Below are positions 60,837 through 64,000 of a stretch of 64,000 nt of DNA, one piece after another (position 1 is the first letter of the stretch; each line of letters begins with the position of its first letter). Location of the stretch: positions 744,001-808,000 of the forward strand of contig NZ_JABWMH010000001.1 of assembly GCF_013371215.1 (NCBI RefSeq), in the 5' to 3' direction. The notes under the pieces were generated by a model that did no database searches, was not told where the DNA came from, and saw only the letters and a list, made by a program, of their open reading frames with translations. The translations under genes and the position numbers were made by a program. This stretch comes from Parasphingorhabdus flavimaris. GTDB lineage: Bacteria > Pseudomonadota > Alphaproteobacteria > Sphingomonadales > Sphingomonadaceae.

Positions 60837-63542
60837 TTAGCCGAAGGTACGTTGCCACCAGCCGCTGCGCGGCGGTCCGTCGTTGGTTTCAGCGGTCACA
60901 GCCTCCGATTTGTCGGCGCTGTCGGGCGTTTTGGCAACGGCTTCATCTTTCGCTTTGGCAGGAGCCTTTGCTCTCGATTTCCGCGGTTTTGGTGGAGCCT
61001 TTTCCTTGACCTGCTTGTCCGCTTCAGGAGCGGCATTGTCAGACGCTTCCACGCTGTCGGCCTTTTTGGCGCGGGCTCTTGGAGCGCGTTTTGGCGGCGC
61101 TTTTTCCTCAGGCGTCGCATCAGCGGTTGCAGTCGCCGGTGCGTCGGCTGTCGCCTTGGGCTTGCGTGGAGCGCGGCGCCGTTTCGGCTTTTCTTCCGAT
61201 GTTTCACCCTCTGGCGTAGCGCTTACCGCTGGCTGTTCTTCCGTGGCTTCGGTCTTGGCCGAACGGCGTCTGCCGCGCGGTTTTGCTTCGGCTTGCGGCT
61301 TGTCATCAGCATTGGCTTCCGCTGCGTCAACCGGTGCAGCATCCGCTTTGCGGGCGCTGCTACGGCGAGGACGCGGTTGAGGTTTCTCAGCCTGTTCGCC
61401 AGTTTCAGCATCATTTTGCTGAGCAGAAGCTTCACCGCTGTTTTCGCCGCCGTTTTCGGCATTGCCGGCTTCCGAACGGTCACCGCCACGGTTGCGTCTT
61501 CCACGACGGCGCCGTTTGCGTTTGGGCCGTTCCGCGCCATCATCGCGTTCCGCACGGTCTCCACGATCTGCACGGTCTTCCGATTCCGTCGCATCAGCTT
61601 CTTCGATGTGATCGTCGTCATCGTCTTCATCGACGATGGGTTCGAATTTCGGCATGTTCTTTGGCGGGCTTCCGGACGTCTGGATTTCCATCCGCGCGCC
61701 TTCGGTTTCACCATCCGGCACGATTTCGATCGAGACGCCGTAGCGCTTTTCGATATCCTCGATCTCGTGACGTTTGCTGTTCAGCACATAGATACACGCT
61801 TCCTGGCTGGTACGCAGACTGATCTGGCTGGCCTTGCCCTTTGCGGCTTCTTCTTCGAGCAGACGCAGAACCGACAGCGCGGCAGACGATGCCGTACGTA
61901 CCAGTCCGGTGCCTTCGCAATGCGGGCAGACCTTGGTCGAGGCTTCGAGCACGCCGGTGCGCAGACGCTGGCGGCTCATTTCCATCAGGCCAAAGCTTGA
62001 AATCCGTCCGACCTGGATGCGCGCCCGGTCGTTCTTCAGCGCATCGCGCATCGCCCGTTCGACCTTGCGGACATTGCCGCTGCGGTCCATGTCGATGAAA
62101 TCGATCACGACCAGTCCGGCCATGTCGCGCAGTCGCAACTGGCGGGCGATTTCTGCGGCGGCCTCCATATTGGTCTTGACCGCAGTCGCTTCGATACCGT
62201 GCTCGCGGGTGGAGCGTCCGGAGTTGATGTCGATCGAGACCAGAGCCTCGGTCGGGTTGATCACCAGATAGCCGCCGGACTTCAGTTGCACTTCCGGTGA
62301 ATACATGGCGGACAGCTGATCCTCGACGCCATAGCGCTGGAACAGCGAAACCGGATCGGCATAGCTTTTCACCCGCTTGCTGTGGCTTGGCATCAGCAGC
62401 TTCATGAAGTTTTTCGCAGCCGTGTAGCCATTCGCGCCTTCGACCAGCACCTCCTCGATCTCGCGATTGTAAATGTCACGGATCGCGCGTTTTACGAGGT
62501 CGCTGTCGCTGTGGATCAGGCTTGGTGCGGTTGCCACCAGCGTCTTTTCGCGGATTTCGTCCCAAAGCCGGGCGAGATAGTCGAAATCACGCTTGATTTC
62601 AGGCTTGGTCCGCGAAAGTCCGGCGGTGCGAACGATACAGCCCATGCTGGTCGGCAACTTCAGATCGGCGATAATCGTCTTCAGTCGTTTGCGATCGCCC
62701 GCATTGTTGATTTTCCGGCTGATTCCGCCACCATGAGAGGTGTTGGGCATGAGCACGCAATAGCGGCCCGCCAGGCTGAGATAGGTGGTGAGCGCAGCGC
62801 CCTTGTTGCCGCGTTCTTCCTTGACGACCTGAACGAGGACAACTTGCCGCCGCTGGATGACGTCCTGGATCTTGTAACGTTTGCGCAATGCCATGCGCTT
62901 CTGACGCGCCTGATCACTGGCTTTGGGGATGCTGCCCTTGCCGCGACCACGCGTGTTGCGGCCACCGCGTCCGCGACGCGCTCCGCCTTTGCCTTTTGAT
63001 TCGGCCTTGTCATCGGATGATTCATCGTCTGATTCGTCCGACTCATCACTGTCGTCGTCATCATCATCATCGTCGTCATCATTGCTTTCTTGAGGAACTT
63101 CGCCTTCGGTAACGTCGATCGTATCGACGCTGTCATCCTTGTCGACTTCAACCAACGCGGTGTCGAGCTCCTCGGTCGCTTCGCTGCGCACCATGTCGGC
63201 GGGAGAATCGTCTTCTTCCTCTTCCTGTGCGCGCAAGGCGGCTTCTTCTGCAGCATGCTCGGCTTCTTCAGCCAGCAGCGCTTCACGATCTTCTCTCGGG
63301 ATCTGGTAATAGTCGGGATGAATTTCGGAAAAGGCGAGAAATCCGTGGCGGTTGCCACCGTAATCCACGAAGGCAGCCTGCAACGACGGTTCGACCCGGG
63401 TTACTTTTGCTAGATAGATATTGCCTTTAAGTTGTTTGTGCTCGGAAGATTCAAAATCGAATTCCTCAATTTTGTTCCCTTTTACGACCGCCACCCGGGT
63501 TTCTTCCTGGTGGCGCGCGTCGATTAGCATGCGCGTTTTCAT
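60837..63542 (-). CDS. rne: Ribonuclease E
   Basis: RNase E starts most mRNA decay and processes rRNA. The 901-aa product opens with MKTRMLIDARHQEETRVAVV and an S1 domain (GNIYLAKVTRVEPSLQAAFVDYGGNRHGFL). Between the halves of that domain a long acidic insertion (DDDD and SDES repeats, residues about 90-175) is seen, then the catalytic DNase I-like part with VVIDFIDMDRSGNVRKVE and the zinc link CPHCEGTG. The C-terminal 250 residues are Lys/Arg/Ala-rich and unstructured, a scaffold for degradosome partners. A basic Arg-rich stretch (KRRRRGRRNRGG) may bind RNA. Confidence 0.95.
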   Translation of the reverse strand: MKTRMLIDARHQEETRVAVVKGNKIEEFDFESSEHKQLKGNIYLAKVTRVEPSLQAAFVDYGGNRHGFLAFSEIHPDYYQIPREDREALLAEEAEHAAEEAALRAQEEEEDDSPADMVRSEATEELDTALVEVDKDDSVDTIDVTEGEVPQESNDDDDDDDDDDSDESDESDDESSDDKAESKGKGGARRGRGGRNTRGRGKGSIPKASDQARQKRMALRKRYKIQDVIQRRQVVLVQVVKEERGNKGAALTTYLSLAGRYCVLMPNTSHGGGISRKINNAGDRKRLKTIIADLKLPTSMGCIVRTAGLSRTKPEIKRDFDYLARLWDEIREKTLVATAPSLIHSDSDLVKRAIRDIYNREIEEVLVEGANGYTAAKNFMKLLMPSHSKRVKSYADPVSLFQRYGVEDQLSAMYSPEVQLKSGGYLVINPTEALVSIDINSGRSTREHGIEATAVKTNMEAAAEIARQLRLRDMAGLVVIDFIDMDRSGNVRKVERAMRDALKNDRARIQVGRISSFGLMEMSRQRLRTGVLEASTKVCPHCEGTGLVRTASSAALSVLRLLEEEAAKGKASQISLRTSQEACIYVLNSKRHEIEDIEKRYGVSIEIVPDGETEGARMEIQTSGSPPKNMPKFEPIVDEDDDDDHIEEADATESEDRADRGDRAERDDGAERPKRKRRRRGRRNRGGDRSEAGNAENGGENSGEASAQQNDAETGEQAEKPQPRPRRSSARKADAAPVDAAEANADDKPQAEAKPRGRRRSAKTEATEEQPAVSATPEGETSEEKPKRRRAPRKPKATADAPATATADATPEEKAPPKRAPRARAKKADSVEASDNAAPEADKQVKEKAPPKPRKSRAKAPAKAKDEAVAKTPDSADKSEAVTAETNDGPPRSGWWQRTFG

Positions 63543-63935
63543 TCAATAGTCTCCTGGCATGGCACAGGAAGGGGCCGGAGCCCGTTCGGGCCATGCGATA
63601 TGGTAGGGATAACGGGTGTTCGCGCGCGGTCCTTTGATTAGGGGCGGGCGGCGTCATCCGGTTGATTTGAAATATTTCAGATAAAATTGCGTCTGCAACA
63701 ACTGCATGGCCCTGGCCGTTGGCCAAGGTCGTTCCGCCTGTGGAAGCGCTTCCGAAACGGAAAGCTTCATAGCCGGAGATGTCATGCCTCATGTTGCGTC
63801 AACCTGGTAGATGCCGAATGATTTCCGGCATTTAGACGAACCGTGTCAGGATGTTTCCCGAAAGGTTCGATAGGTCTGCTAGCACCGCTCGGGTTAATCG
63901 GCAACATAAACTGTGAACTAGCGAAAAGGTTTCCG
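63543..63935. other. 393-bp upstream region of rne
   Basis: No gene is supported. It should contain the rne promoter and a long leader (RNase E commonly controls its own mRNA through its leader), but no known element can be recognised by eye. A minus-strand frame reaching to 63792 overlaps the rne start and is not convincing. Confidence 0.5.
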
Positions 63936-64000
63936 TGAATATCGCTGCTTGCCGATTCATGGATAACGCGCCGTTAACCGCGTCATTTTACGGCCCCTTA
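63936..64000 (+). CDS. Possible start of a gene reading out of the window
   Basis: From GTG 63936, preceded by AAAAGG, the frame stays open to the end of the window (22 codons). In sphingomonads a cell-wall amidase gene often lies divergent from rne, so this could be its start, but the visible residues do not show a family and the call is weak. Confidence 0.25.

Noticed and set aside
60852-62000. 382-aa plus-strand open frame over the rne C-terminus
   Set aside because: Its Arg/Phe-rich composition is the reverse reading of the RNase E low-complexity tail.
63466-63792. 108-aa minus-strand frame overlapping the rne start
   Set aside because: It shares the start region of RNase E in another frame and has no family features.
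1-64000. CRISPR array
   Set aside because: No regularly spaced direct repeats of 20-50 bases are visible; the repeats found are palindromes or single pairs.

Overview
The window reads as alphaproteobacterial DNA, most likely from a sphingomonad (Sphingomonadales). The evidence is gene content: RNase E with an acidic insertion in the S1 region, a RoxA-type cupin, DUF3297, a TelA/XpaC pair, monofunctional-style PutA of the long type, a 530-aa isocitrate lyase, and two copies of an uncharacterised helix-turn-helix-like family. GC content and codon use fit too. No species can be named from the sequence alone.

Positions 1 to about 21.5 kb are accessory DNA: a mobilisable element or integrated plasmid whose left end lies outside the window. 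It begins with a tightly coupled operon. This holds a DNA adenine methylase (cut by the window edge), a SLOG/DprA-like protein, an orphan 251-aa protein, and a 1248-aa RecD-like helicase with a C-terminal PD-(D/E)XK-like nuclease domain. It looks like a defence system I cannot assign to a named type. A strongly folded non-coding stretch follows, then small plasmid-type genes (one DUF3768), a NERD-nuclease/SF1-helicase protein, a Fic protein with a winged helix, and a single-stranded DNA-binding protein. The mobilisation module comes next: traG, traD and traC on the minus strand, a Ti/RSF1010-like oriT, and the traA relaxase-helicase on the plus strand. No mating-pair genes or integrase are visible. 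Behind traA sits an AT-rich gene fusing a GHKL ATPase to a Shedu/DUF4263-like nuclease domain, a second defence candidate.

From about 21.9 kb onward the content is chromosomal. It includes small membrane proteins, a globin-like protein, an S41 lipoprotein protease, isocitrate lyase (glyoxylate shunt), an acyl-CoA dehydrogenase with a divergent MarR regulator, an ion channel/DoxX pair, a cold-shock protein, RoxA, an RluE-type pseudouridine synthase, uracil-DNA glycosylase and a FabH-like synthase. Next come a short-chain dehydrogenase/enoyl-CoA hydratase operon, an outer membrane barrel protein, TypA/BipA, an SBF-like transporter, the YbbA-YbbP/TesA cluster, TelA/XpaC, PutA, tRNA-Gln(CTG), Ppx/GppA with RlmE, a DsbA-like oxidoreductase, an M48/TPR protease and RNase E.

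Several terminators and palindromic repeats are clear in the sequence and are listed. There is no CRISPR array, rRNA or recognisable insertion sequence in the window.
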